Shown here: positions 31,648 through 43,690 of the stretch, in pieces
How the letters are laid out: every line of letters starts with the position of its first letter
How positions within the stretch are numbered: position 1 is the first letter of the stretch
Notes under the pieces: model-generated
Seen by the model: the letters and a program-made list of their open reading frames with translations, nothing else
What the model was told of the DNA's origin: nothing
The model's database searches: none
Assembly: GCA_947579605.1 (NCBI GenBank)
Contig: OX388310.1
Span: 6,075,557 to 6,139,556, forward strand
DNA length: 64,000 bases
Direction of reading: 5' to 3'
From: Athripsodes cinereus
Lineage: Eukaryota; Arthropoda; Insecta; Trichoptera; Leptoceridae
Made by a program: the position numbers and the translations under genes

Positions 31648-32692
31648 AAAACACTTGGAAGTGCAGTGAAATGGGGGCTTTCAACGCAACGTGATCGGGA
31701 AATGACTACACGCGAACAACGTTGATTTAAAGTGCTTACTTTGAAACCACGTCCCATCACCATTGATAGACAACGAGAAACAAATACCTACATGTGCAGA
31801 ACAATGTTCTCCAATCAAAATCAACACTTTATTACCATGACGTGTTTGGCGTCAATATTCAGCTTTGATGGAACATCGCAAGTCGATTGATGGAATTACA
31901 AATCTAATTTTATTTAATTACTGATATTGGAAGTTAAATAAAACTTCCCTACTTATATCAGTTGTAGTGAATTCACACGAAATGTTTCATTAGAGGGAAT
32001 AACACTTCTTAATCGACAGCAAAATATCGAGTATTTATTACTATTATTATATCGACAAAGTCCATTATAGAAGAAGATCTTATCTATAATATTCGTGTGT
32101 TATATTATACTATAATTAACAAATACGTATTGAAGGAAAAAGATAATTGATCACGGAAAGTGACGCGTCAATTCTTCTAATGATCTATCAGCTTAATTAG
32201 AGTGATTAGTTCTGAATAAAAGTGAAACAATCTCATCCAGTAACAATAATAATATATACAAGAAAGCAGAATTTAGTTTTCTCATAAATTGTTGTGTTTT
32301 TGTTGGTATATTGTGAAGTTAATATAGTAGTACATAATAAACAATAGTCACCCTGTTTTGAATCTAAAGTATGCGTGTGCTTATATTAAACCCAACACAG
32401 TTTGTGGGAAGGGTTTTTGTAAAAGGAGTATAAAGTAAAGTGAAAAAAATGTTTGCAGCGGTGGTGTAGCTATTATAAGAAAGGATTATTCGGAACCCGT
32501 GTTTATATTTTTCAAAGTTAAAAAGGGGTTTGATATTAACAATAATAGGCTGTTAGCGTGCGGTTTCTGCTTTGTTTGTTTGTAAGTTTGTTTAACGGAT
32601 AAAGGAAGAATATTATTATACTTGGGGATGTGGTGCTAATTTTGATTCTCATTCAATTCCAACAACTGACGTGCAAAAAAAAAAACATAAAT
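31648..32692 (+). other. Candidate 5'UTR of a secreted-protein gene
   Basis: It lies between the acceptor at 31646-31647 and the ATG at 32693. It contains several short upstream ORFs (for example ATGGGGGCTTTC... at about 31670 and ATGTTTGCAGCG at about 32448), each ending quickly. Whether transcription starts inside it or in a further upstream exon cannot be told. Confidence 0.35.
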
Positions 32693-32759
32693 ATGTGGAT
32701 TATACCAACGAGGATAGCTGGACTACTTCTAATTATCTTCTTCTTTCAACCAAACTATG
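32693..32759 (+). CDS. Signal-peptide exon of an unidentified secreted or surface protein
   Basis: The frame reads MWIIPTRIAGLLLIIFFFQP followed by NY, then one base (G) before a strong donor GTAAGT at 32760-32765, so the intron is phase 1. The product is a textbook signal peptide: a short N-region with one Arg, an 11-residue hydrophobic core (AGLLLIIFFF), then a polar end. A phase-1 intron right after the signal peptide is common in genes for immunoglobulin-type and other extracellular modular proteins; that is a hint, not an identification. The A at -3 of the ATG fits an insect start. The mature protein would be encoded downstream, but no second exon was recognised in the following 31 kb. 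Confidence 0.5.
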
Positions 32760-32765
32760 GTAAGT

Positions 32766-35700
32766 ACATTTTGTTACGTAATCATTTATAATAATTTGAT
32801 CTTTCCTAGGATAACATATTATTGTTTCGATACAGTATTGGATATCACCATGCTATTTTTAGATCAGATTATCAAAAGTATTGACTTATATAAATGATAT
32901 TATGTTCGACATATTATTATCCGTCTATATAATAGTACATAGGTATAATATTGAAGGAAATGGAAGTCACGAACAAAACGCCTTTCGAATGTAGTTGTGC
33001 GTAGCCACGTAGGTTCTATTATTGTACATGTTTGTATATTTTGTTCAATACGGAGTAAACTCACGTACTTACTGAGCCTACAAAATGTTAAGAAGATTAT
33101 CTCATCTCTTGGAAGAAAATCTTACTTATCCATATATCTACAACGGAATAAATAGAAGGCTTTTAGGAATTACAACTTCTCAAATATATCATCACTACCT
33201 ATGTACGCACATTTCTTTTTTATACATCACTATTATTCTGTACTTGCGTTATACCTATTACTAAAATTTTTGTAAACACATAGTTTATGCTTAAATAATA
33301 TAGAAGCAATGAAATTGAATGTCATAAATAATCTATTTACGATTCAGTAAACAATATTCTACAATAGATCCTACTTATTTACATTTCTAACTATCCATTT
33401 TGAAATATTTAGGTTGAGTCTCAGTCAATAACAGTAAAAACTATACAAGATTTAGAGATAGTATCTTATGCACAATAACGATCACCCATTATTCTATGAA
33501 CAAACATTAACCTTTCCCTTACGGCCGCAAAAAAATCCACGCGCTCCGGTGATGTACACTCAGTGTACATTATTGAATTACTTGTTTTTTTAGTCATAAA
33601 AATGGAATATTTTACATTTTTTTGCTTTTACCAGCTATTATAAAGATTGTATCTACATATAAATGTGAATATATGTATCAAATATTATATTATAAGGACT
33701 GAAAAATGGAAAAAAACATCGGAACATGCAAAATAATGATCGTCATAAATTTGAGTAACAATCCACACGTCCATCCGGCGTCTAGAACAGCAGCAAACTA
33801 ATGAAAGAATGAGACGACACGAGTGCAGTGCGTAATGATCTACTGCGCAGCGTTCTTCAACGGATAATATTTGCGACAACGACAAGGTGTTTCAAATAAA
33901 ATATAATATTTTATATATACGACATGAAATTAATATTAAATTTATTATTAAATTACACAATCAGTTAGAAATATGATCACATGTAATAAATACGGTATTT
34001 AATGTACATGTACTTAAAATTATTATTTTTTATAAACATAATACGATATAACCGTGAACATTTTTGAACATACATAATGCTTAGATACGAAGTTATTAAT
34101 CAAGAGGTAAATAAAACCTAATAAATATTATTGATCTTATGCATACCTACACTTAATGATAAATATGTCAATCTCTAAAAGTCAACAGAATAATATGGAT
34201 GTACCTAACTAAACATTATCATACACAAGTAAGAAAACAAAATTATAAACATACATAAATAGGTATTTTATAATTTTAATTACATAAACATACATAAGTA
34301 CATAAATAATTCATAAGTTTCGCACATCAAAATTATTGTGTAAGTGCCTACCTAAATGGAAATAAAATATTTTAATTTAAAATAACATAAAATATATTAT
34401 CAATGAGCGCAATGTAGCAAAAAAATAAAATAAAACAATAATGGAAATATTTTTGATAAAATAACAAATAAATAAATAAAAAAATATTCCTTACACAAGC
34501 ATTAGGATGCTTAAAAGGAGTGGAGTATATTGTCTAAAATGTGTTTATATGTGAAATGTTGATTTATGATTACATGTTTAAAATTTAAATAACATTAAAA
34601 GTAAATAAATATTTATCGGAATTAGGGATCACAAATACTTTATTATCACTCTGTAGACAACACTAACATACCAAGGATACGAAATGACTCACGCACACAG
34701 CTAATGTGTCGCCAGGAGTACAACGAAGATGAGCCGCGGTGTCAAAATGTTGTACTAAAAATTACATACCTAAAATACAGTTTGAGTCGATCATAGCGCC
34801 AGGATTATTCATCATGTTCATTAAAGTATGTTATACACATTTTCGCGCCATAAATACAAATATGCATACGACAAATTTTCGCCGGATTCAACTACAAAAT
34901 ATTTTATTGTGTCGCAACCAATAAATATTTTTATTTCGCGATTCTTTTATTCAATTAACAAATATATGACGGAGGATTAGCTAAAATATCATAAATGGGA
35001 TTAGCGTATTTACGAAGATATTCACACAATAAGGGGCAATGTCAACGTAGTGTACATCACAGGACAGCGAAAGTTAAGTATATGTTAAGAATAAATCGTT
35101 GTATTTGTTGTTACATAATATGGGTCTCAAGAACTGGATGTTGTTATCTTATGTGTTTTAGATTTACTTTAGATTTATGTAGTAAAATAAAGCATTAGAC
35201 CTTAGAAACGTTGGTTAAATAATGTTGAGAATGGAGGTTGCTTAAACCCTTTTTTTATCACATCTTTGACGTTGAGTGAAATCCTATCCTATGATAAAGT
35301 TTGTTTAGGCCCCCAGGAAGTTATTTGGGATACCAGCTACGAAAACATCGACACTCTGGATTCGTTAGAGTGTAAATAAAATATACACCAAACCACTTTA
35401 GCATCCCATAACCCTTCACTTATGTTCATTCCCATCTCAATATTTCTCTTCTACCCTAGCTTTTTCCATTCCAGAACTATTTTTGGAATTTATTCAAGGG
35501 TTCTCTTAAGTATCTACGTGTTATTTGTAAGCCCGAACAAAGACTCAATTGATAATTCAAAGGTCAGTCTTATATTTCCAAATTACGAAGTAAAATATTC
35601 CGGTATGAGAATAATATGGTACTATAAGAGATCCACAAATGTACCTAGTATAATATTAATACGTTCGTGGAAGGTAATAGATTCACCTTTCATTACAATG

Positions 35701-38134
35701 GTTCCTTTATTAAATTCTCTGATATTTACTTCTCAATATTCATACATAATATACAACATTATTAATTGTAAACCACTTGACATAGTAAAGATTTTTTCTA
35801 TTTAAGTTATGAATTAAGCTCATAGGTACGCACTTGTCTTGTAAACTGGGCTTCAAGATTCCCGGAATTAATATTTTTAAGTCTAAATCACTCGCAAACG
35901 TGTCGAGAGCTTTGAGAATAAAAGAATAGAATAGTCCTTAAACTATTCAAAATCTGTAGCCGCACATCCAAATTTGAATCCGAAGCTATATGCGAAAGCT
36001 TTTGTGTTCATTTACACGCCTGAAAATATTTTTAAAATAATTATTTTTACTACAGATAGTTACGTGACCTTTTAAATTTATATCATTTCAAATAAACATT
36101 TGAACTGCTCTTTATGGTGAATCTAAAGGAATAAGTTTAAAATTTTAGTTTTGTGAATGCTAATTCTTGCATTGATATTTCATTCTCGTACAACTTTAAG
36201 CAATCTGGATTTATCAATAACTTAACCAATGTCTGGGTATCCAATCGATCGGAAAATTTCAACCATTCAAATTCATTAAAAATGCACAAGTGTATAGTTC
36301 CAATATCCGAAGTGCTCGTTATTTTGCTATCCAAAATGTTGGCTGAGATTTTTCACCAACTTTAAAAAGAGAGAAAATGAAAATTTAACTGAAATACTTA
36401 CATAATGAATTCTCAAGACAGATTTTTCAATCTACTTCGCTCCATTTATTTAAGAAAGCGTAAATTTTTAACTGTGACATCCAATGTTTTTTGCATTACT
36501 AATACATTTACTGGTTCATCGATAGGAGAAGATACTGCATTTCTTCAAAACAATCAAATCTAAGAATTATATTGGCAAAGATGATTGATACAGAAACTCT
36601 GTGTGTGTATATGAGAATGTTTTTCTTGATAACACTTATTCAAGTGTTTTCCGAGAGCTAATTTTTAATAAGTTCAAAACATATTTCAAGACTCCCTCCC
36701 ATTCTCAGATATTGTATCAGATGTCGGAGGACTGCTTTGATAAACCACAATCACCCCATTGGAATGTTTTATGATACATTGTAGTTGATATTCTTCACTT
36801 TATTAAACCTTTTTTATGAGAAAAAAAATCACACTTAGGTACTTGGTCTACAAAATAAATAATTCAAACCTAATAGATATTTTCTTCGAAGTCTTCCACC
36901 TCATCAATGTTAATAGAACGCCAATTCCCATAATATTTTTGTTTGGTTAATAAGCGATTTATTCATCCACACGATTCTAGGTAAGAATGTAATTGGATGA
37001 ACGCGATCCTAAAAGGTTTTTTCTTTCATGGATCATTACTTCGTTATAAATTTCCATACATGAATTGCAAACATTATGGTTACATTACTTTTATTTCGAA
37101 TATATGATCAACATATATCAACATACATCTACGTATCTCTTCAACCTGTTCTCAAAAGCACAGAATAACTGTTATTTCAACTTTTATGTCAGGCTAAGTT
37201 CCACGTCACTCATAAATCTAATATAATCCAACGTTGTTCCAACTTTTTTACTAAACATACTTTCAGTTTTCAGTTATCAATTATGTTTTCCGAATTTACA
37301 CCATAAAATAAATGCTTACATTTTTATAATCCAGAAATATAATAGAAAAAAAATATTTTTTTTTGCTAAGAGTTTGATATGAGGTGATACCTAGAGGTGC
37401 ACAATGGAACAAATTGTTTAACGCGTAATTTTTTTTTAAATAAACAAAATTAGTATTGAAGTACAGTATGGAAAATTGGCATCAAAATGGGAAGCTGCCC
37501 CCCTCCTCCCCTAGAAGTCAGACTCAATATAAAGTGACTCTAAAACCATTGACTAAATACAAGGAGGATGTGGAAAATTTCAAATTACTACACCAAAGTT
37601 TGACAATCAAGTGAGGGGAGTAGGAAATTCATCAAATAAAATTTATCAATGGAAAATATTTGGTGAGAGAAAAATAGCAAAAATTTAAATCAGGGTTTAC
37701 TCTATTCTCATCTTATACGTGGCTAACAAGTCTGGTCTTAATAAATTATGAGTACGGATATTTATGTTTATCATATGGATGTATATTTTTTTAATATTTG
37801 GTTACTCGTTAAGCATGTTTGTGTACTACACATGTGTTTCAACTTGTATTTATTTATTTATTTACATACTTCAAAAGATACAGAACTTACATAAAGCAAA
37901 AACAAATACTTTTGTGTTTATGTTATTATGTTTGTACTTAAATTGATTTCATCTTAATGTTACTCTGAAAAATCTTTCAGATTTCAGAAAGTTCTTCAAA
38001 TCAATGTATTAAATATTAGTGTTTATTTTTCTGGTATTTTTTTTTGTAATTTTAATATTTATATTTTGTGAAATAGATATCCTTAAAAAAATATATTTCT
38101 TATATCCGTGAAATCTCCGGCGACGAAAAGGTTT
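32766..38134. other. Probable intron or intergenic DNA
   Basis: Very AT-rich. Open frames at 35422-35805 (127 codons) and 36137-36334 (minus) have no recognisable domain and biased composition. One possible piggyBac-type end is listed separately at 33508. Confidence 0.4.
33508..33580 (+). mobile_element. Possible piggyBac-like left end
   Basis: TTAA at 33508 followed by CCTTTCCCTTACGGCCGC and, about 40 bp in, the palindrome TGTACACTCAGTGTACA. A TTAA plus C-rich tip and an internal palindrome fits piggyBac-type ends, but no matching right end was found. Confidence 0.25.
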
Positions 38135-38335
38135 CCCACACTTTTTAGTAAGTGTTTGAGTATCCTGTAAAAGGCTGGTATTCGAAAAATTTCACGTATT
38201 AATAAGACATTTTATATCCTCAATTCAGCGATGGGAATGCTTCCCAACCTGAATTTGTTAATTTTAATTGGCACGGAGATGATGTCTTGGATGTTTTTTT
38301 TGCGTTTAGTTGTCCCGTTGGCTACCCTATATGTG
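38135..38335 (+). repeat. Repeat family C copy
   Basis: GTGTTTGAGTATCCTGTAAA, AGGCTGGTATTCG, AAGACATTTTATATCC, TCAATTCAGCGATGGGAATG, TTGGCACGGAGATGATG, GTTGGCTACCCTATATGTGA. It ends before the TATAG tail. Confidence 0.6.
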
Positions 38336-38444
38336 AGAAATGAACAAAGTAAAAAAATTAAGAGGTCATATAAAATATTATTATTAGTTTGTGTAACTAT
38401 TAACTTATGTCTGAAGACCAAACTTAGTCTCCCACTCGCAGTAC

Positions 38445-38512
38445 AAGTGGAAAAAAAATTGATTGGTCACGACCCTCAGCTTTGAGGAAAGCTACGCAGA
38501 AGAAAAAGTAAA
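38445..38512 (+). repeat. RTE-type LINE 3' terminus
   Basis: GGTCACGACCCTCAGCTTTG, then AGGAAAGC and CAGAAGAAAAAG. It matches the end of 12790-12976 (GGTCACGATCCTCAGCATTG). Confidence 0.5.
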
Positions 38513-39434
38513 TTTGTTATATTTCTCACAAAACATCTTGTATTTCTTATTACACTCTTGAGGAATTCTCCACTCTTCTCTTTGTTCTGTAAAACATAAA
38601 TTTGCATACTTTCCCTTTTCAACCTTTTTAATCACTTCTCAATGAGGGTCGGTTGGTACATACTTACATAGTAAATAAGGGATGGTGTCAGCTGACCTTC
38701 CTCTCATAGGGTGGATGGTAGATGTTACCCCTCTTTTAACTTGTCTTGTCATTTCCAACAGGGAGAGTCAACTTTAATGAGTAATAAATGGATTAGGCTC
38801 CACTATTTCAATCCATCCTTTATTCCATAATGCTTCGTTTTATAAAATCTTGAAGAGGGAAAATTTTCCCTTTTTTTACGTCGAATAATAATTTGTAGAG
38901 TTAAACCAACGTACATTGAAACTCCTTGCAACGTACTTTTCTTTCTTTTGTTTTTTAATACGATAATCATTCTGTTGAAAATTATCCAAGCAGTCGAAAG
39001 ACGTCTCTCTCACGTCATTCAATCTATAGTAAAACGAAATGTATGTTTTAGTTTATCCAATTAAGGGATGTGTACCTTAATATGCTAAATAAGTAAAAAC
39101 AATACATGTTTTAGTTCAATTCGTCGAAATTATTAGTAAACTCGACCTTACAATACCAATAATAATATTAATATTTAATTCGTGCTACAATTTGTAATTA
39201 TTCCTTTGGTTTTTTGTGATCAATGTGCAATAAAGAACAATTTATAAAATAAATGATGTTTTTCAGACATATGGTAATACAGTTAAAACGGTAATTTGCA
39301 TCACCTATTCTCTTGGAATCGATCCCCGACCATGTCGTGAAGTTTTCAGTAATAATTTCGCATTCAGAATTTAGTAATACACTGTCTCGGTAAAATAAAG
39401 ACGATATCAATGGTCTAGAAGAAATTAAGTCACG
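38513..39434. other. AT-rich spacer
   Basis: No supported feature. Confidence 0.35.
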
Positions 39435-39640
39435 AGGCCTCTGGTACAATGCCAGACCAGGACAAATGAAGATTGACCTTTTTCAAATTGTTCTGGGTCT
39501 AAGCGTTCTTTGTATTACATTATAATGTTAAATGCATTGTGTATATAATTATTATTTACATCGTTGGATTTGAAGTGGTAGTACCTACCCATTATACAAG
39601 GTTTAAATCTTAGTTTGAAACAAAAGTTATCTGTATGATA
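39435..39640 (+). mobile_element. SINE family B, diverged copy
   Basis: GACCTTTTTCAAATTGTTCT, GGGTCTAAGCG, GTTAAATGCATTGTGTATAT, CATCGTTGGATTTG, GTAGTACCTACCCATTATAC. Same order as 25487-25695 with more change; the head is poorly preserved. Confidence 0.52.
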
Positions 39641-40114
39641 AGCTTATACATGTTATTTGATGATGTGTTTACAATGATTCAATTACAATCATATACAATT
39701 ACAATGATGAGCATTCACAAATATTTTAAATGTTATATTATTTAAAAATGACTTTGAGAAACTTATATATCAAGTTATATTTTAACATGTAAAGTAAATG
39801 ACAAATTAATATTACACACTAATAACTTGATGTTTCAAATTATACCTACGTTATATTATCACATTCAAATTGTATTATTTGATTATCCATCCCCATGAGA
39901 TAAGGGTAAAAGTTTTTGAAGTCTAAGGTCGAGACCTGAATTATGGTATCCTTGGAAAATACTGTTTATTATTGTTGATAATATAATATTATGGCAAATA
40001 ATAGATTTTTCCACCCTGCAATGTAAGTTTTGGAATGTATGATAAAGATATCTTTATTTTCGTAAAACATTGCAAACAAGACTTTTAATAAATTAAATCT
40101 TATTAGAAAATAAA

Positions 40115-40245
40115 TTATTTTCGTCAGGCAAGCTAGCCTGATGGCCTGGTGTACAGAACGGAAGCTCCTAAAAACCAGCTCGCGACCAATAAAGTAACTG
40201 TAGAAGTTCTAAATAAAAATTCTTTATTTCTAGTTATTTAAGAAG
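40115..40245 (+). repeat. Possible LTR-like segment with AATAAA
   Basis: CAGCTCGCGACCAATAAAGT followed by a GTAGAAGTTC block resembles 49600-49650 (GGCTCGCAACCAATAAAGTC, then GTGGAAGTAAAG). Two copies of a CAATAAAGT-containing block could be polyadenylation regions of solo LTRs, but boundaries and target duplications were not found. Confidence 0.25.
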
Positions 40246-40249
40246 AATA

Positions 40250-40622
40250 GAGACAGCTGCGAATCTACATATCTCGAAGCGATCTATCGTGAAGAATGAG
40301 GATATCAGAAGAATGAGCGGATGTGAGAGAAGTGTTATGGACAGAATGCGTGTAAACAAGTTACGATGGTTTGGACATGTTGAGCGAATGCACGATGAAA
40401 GGATTACAAAAGGATGTATTTATCTAAAAGAGAAGGTGTCAGATCACGTGGATCAAATTCTTAAGGACGGCCGCGTGTTGAGTAAAAGAAATCGGCGTGC
40501 ATGTATGAGAATCTGGATGAATGTAGAGAAAGCGAAAGAAGTATGCAAGGATAGATCTATATGGCGTTCCGTTCTCTCTGCCTACCCCACCTGGGAAACG
40601 ACGTGAGGGTATAGTATAGAAG
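40250..40622 (+). pseudogene. LSAYP-type RTE-like LINE, best-preserved C-terminal copy
   Basis: The plus-strand frame, open from at least 40250 to the stop at 40607, encodes EDIRRMSGCERSVMDRMRVN, KLRWFGHVERMHDERITKGC, SDHVDQILKDGRVLSKRNRR, ACMRIWMNVEKAKEVCKDRS and IWRSVLSAYPTWETT-stop. This is the C-terminal domain downstream of RT in RTE-like LINEs. The catalytic RT and endonuclease are absent. The 3' end GACGTGAGGGTATAGTATAG is followed almost at once by a family C copy, and the two share this terminus. Family copies: 16440, 18445, 22078, 26583, 51885. Confidence 0.78.
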
Positions 40623-40624
40623 TA

Positions 40625-40800
40625 GCAGTAGAAGGGACATTTTTCATCCTAAATTTAGCGATAAAGTTTGCCGCCCACCCTTAATTTCTTAAAATTTAGT
40701 TGGCACGGAGAGGATACCTTCCATGTATATTACATGCACCTGGTCTGCTTACTATCCCATTTGTGAGATATGCCGAAATAGTATATTATATATAATAGTA
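40625..40800 (+). repeat. Repeat family C copy
   Basis: GGGACATTTTTCATCC, AGCGATAAAGTTTGCCGCCC, GTTGGCACGGAGAGGATACC, ACATGCACCTGGTCTGC, ATCCCATTTGTGAGATATGC, then a TATA-rich tail. It lies directly downstream of the LINE 3' end at 40622. Confidence 0.6.
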
Positions 40801-41429
40801 CATGAAATTCCACCAAGTTCAGCTGGTCTACAACATTGACTAGATTTTATTGTTTGTTTGAATTTTATTGAATTTCATAAAGCTTTTTGTTTAAAATTAA
40901 GATTTATAATTTGACGTCGTCAACAATTTTTTCAGTGAAATATTTATAAAGGAAAAAATTGACATATTGAATAATGATTTGTTATCAATAAAACATTTTT
41001 GTCTTTTGACAAGATAAAATTTCCTTTTGTATCTTTGTAGTTTTGTAGTAATATTGCTGCTCTTACAACAGCGTCAGTTTTTGTTTGTTTGTATTTTTCT
41101 CATAAATGTAATAAATATTTTAATCTGTTTGTATGTTTCTATTATGTTCTTTAAAGACATCGTAATTAGAAAGACAGATGTTAAATAAAAATTCACATTT
41201 TTCGAGGTCCCATATTTCGGACTGGTTAAATAGTATAATTTTTACAAATCTGATTAATTGACAGAGATATAACAGTTTATATAACACCTAGTTTGAATGG
41301 AATAAAACGTAGTTTCAATTTTTTTTTTAATATGTTGAATTTATTAGATTAAGATAGAAATAAAAAAAAAACTATTGTCTTGAAATCCAATAACCTTAAT
41401 TATATCGTGAAGCACCTGACAAAGTTTTG

Positions 41430-41560
41430 ATCTCCCACCTTTTTTGTAAGTTTTCGAGTGTCCTATAAAATTACAGGTGTTCGAAAAAATATTGATATTT
41501 TTTTTTAACAACTTAAGTTAAGGTTTGCCGGCCACCCTGAATGTCTTAATTTTTTTAATA
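41430..41560 (+). repeat. Repeat family C, 5' part
   Basis: GATCTCCCACCTTTTTTGTA, AGTTTTCGAGTGTCCTATAA, TTACAGGTGTTCG, AAGGTTTGCCGGCCACCCTG, AATGTCTTAA. It shows the likely 5' start of the family. Confidence 0.58.
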
Positions 41561-42699
41561 TTTTTTGTCAATATTTTCACCTCTCCTAGTTATATGATGC
41601 AGTGTAAATATATTACATTATTTCATTTGTACATATTCTTATGTATCTCAGAATCATTTTTGTGATGAAATTTTAAGGAATTAGTAGATATAACACATTT
41701 TATTTAGAATAATTCGTAAAAACGACAACAAATTAGAAAGCTATTCCAGAATAACGGTAACAGTTATAGATGAGATCTTCAGTGAGAACATGCAGGGCAC
41801 ATAATTTATAAATACACATTGGTGATCATAACTCGATTTCGCCAAAAATGTCAGATACGACAGTTAGTCTGAAGAGGGACGATATGTTAACCACATGATT
41901 TTTTATCACTAAAAAATGAAAAACAATAAATAAAAAATATGCACTTTGTTTTCTATTCCTAAATACTATTCAAAACCATCTGAAAGAAAACTATTACCCC
42001 AAAATCGACGCCTGGCCCGTTTAAGGGTTAAAAAGGGAAGAGCCCATTGGCCTATTTATGTTATGTTGTGAAACAGTAATATAACAATATTATTATTGTT
42101 TATTTTTATTTAAGAGCATTTTAGTGATTATATTAGTAATGCTACTAGTCTAAACCATAAAGTTCAATGGTTTATCAGTATTATAATGATTAAACAATTT
42201 AATAATAATTGTTCCCGTTTATACTCATTTCACAAAGAAATAATTAATATGATATCTTCAAGTGTTAATATGACAACTTAATGTTTACTTTTTGAACAAA
42301 GCTGGGTAAGCCTACACTAGTAAATAATAAAAGAATGTAATAACAAAAGAAAAACAAAGGAAAAACAAAGAAATATCTTATTTTCCTCATGATTAAGTGA
42401 CAAAGTTGTGATTTATACTTTTAATATTAACAAGGCAGCTTATGTCACACCAAAAATTTATTTATCTCTGGTAATTCATAAAAAAGTTTTTATTTTTATT
42501 TCCATTTGATAAATTGTGCCTAAATTGTGATTTTTATTTTCTTTTCAGTAGCAATAAACTATGACCTTAATAAAAAAAACATTCACTTAACACCAGATGT
42601 GCCAAATGCTTATTTTTTCAAACGTAAATTTTTAAATGAAATAGTGCTGAAATTACCAACACTATATGTATACTCCTAGCTATTACTAAGAAAATGTCC
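41561..42699. other. AT-rich spacer
   Basis: No supported feature. Confidence 0.4.
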
Positions 42700-42902
42700 T
42701 CGCGAACTTCGATCATATGTATCTAATATCAAAGAGTCAATACATTTAAGGAGAGTTTTCCACCACTTACCCCTGGATGTTTGAAAAACATCAGTTCGTC
42801 ATCGCGAACTACGAACATAATCATTATGAACCTTTATATCAAAGATTCAATACATTAAGGGAGAGTTTCCAACCACTTACCCCTAGATGTTTGGAGAACA
42901 TC
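42700..42902. repeat. Tandem duplication, period 102 bp, two copies
   Basis: TCGCGAACT starts copies at 42700 and 42802. Both contain TATCAAAG, TCAATACATT, GGAGAGTTT, CACTTACCCC, GATGTTTG and AACATCAG. Copies differ at about 15 percent of positions. Confidence 0.68.
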
Positions 42903-43067
42903 AGCTAGCATGTCATCCAGTAAGTCTAGAGCATTTTTTTTATGATCCAAGATTGGACTCGGGGTAAGACTTTTCGGCTTGCCTCTGCAAAATCCATTTA
43001 AAAATTGATAATCTCTATATGGAAAATTTCACACCGAGGAAGAATACTTATTATACTAATGTACTAC

Positions 43068-43145
43068 TATCTACTATCACCGCATATTCCACAACTCGAG
43101 TAGCCAGCAGACCAGCTGCTATGATAGTATAGTGTAGTAGGTACT
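43068..43145 (-). repeat. Repeat family C, 3' fragment
   Basis: On the minus strand: CAGCTGGTCTGCTGGCTACT, CGAGTTGTGGAATATGCGGT, GATAGTAGATAGTAG. It matches the 3' third of the family. Confidence 0.5.
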
Positions 43146-43429
43146 TATATTATGGAAGGGTAAAAAATTAAATATTGGACCTACCTACAGATTTTTTTTT
43201 ATGTTAGAAGAACGATGTCGCTTTCTATCGTCATACTGAAAATGTCTGGGTAGTGACGAAACTAGACTTTTTGTATTGATCATGATTTCATGATGCAATT
43301 ATTATTATTCCCACATTTTAGTAAAACTGGTTACTGTTTAATCTTCGAAACTATAAATCATTTTACACATTGTTATGTCAATGTATGTTTTTATATCATG
43401 TTAACATGTAAAAGGCTTAAAACCCTATA

Positions 43430-43690
43430 TTATTATTATTAATCGTGTCAAAACCCAGAAAAAACTTATCAAACTAACGTGGCATGGTATGTGCTGCACC
43501 ACAGTCACACGCTCCGGATTCGTCTTTTAGGAAGACCCATTGTTCTCTATTGTCACGGCAGTTTTCTACACCAGATCTTAGTCGATTCAGGGTCTTCCAT
43601 GTCCCATAGTCTAAATCGCCTCATACAGCAAGGTGTTTTTGGGCTAGGAAAGGTTCCCTTATTTGCGAAATCATTTGAATAAATAAATAA
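43430..43690 (-). pseudogene. Non-LTR retrotransposon C-terminal fragment with CxC zinc motif
   Basis: On the minus strand one frame reads NRLRSGVENCRDNREQWVFL, then KDESGACDCGAAHTMPR. This is the C-terminal Cys-rich block (CDCG...H) that follows the RNase H/RT region in several insect non-LTR elements. A (TAA)n tail is at 43430-43442. Only about 40 codons are legible and the frame changes upstream. Plus-strand open frames here are shadows. Confidence 0.5.

Noticed and set aside
35422..35805. 127-codon open frame as a gene
   Set aside because: No recognisable domain, no codon or composition signal and no splice context. It is within chance for AT-rich DNA.
36137..36365. Overlapping open frames on both strands
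   Set aside because: No motif on either strand and no supporting context.
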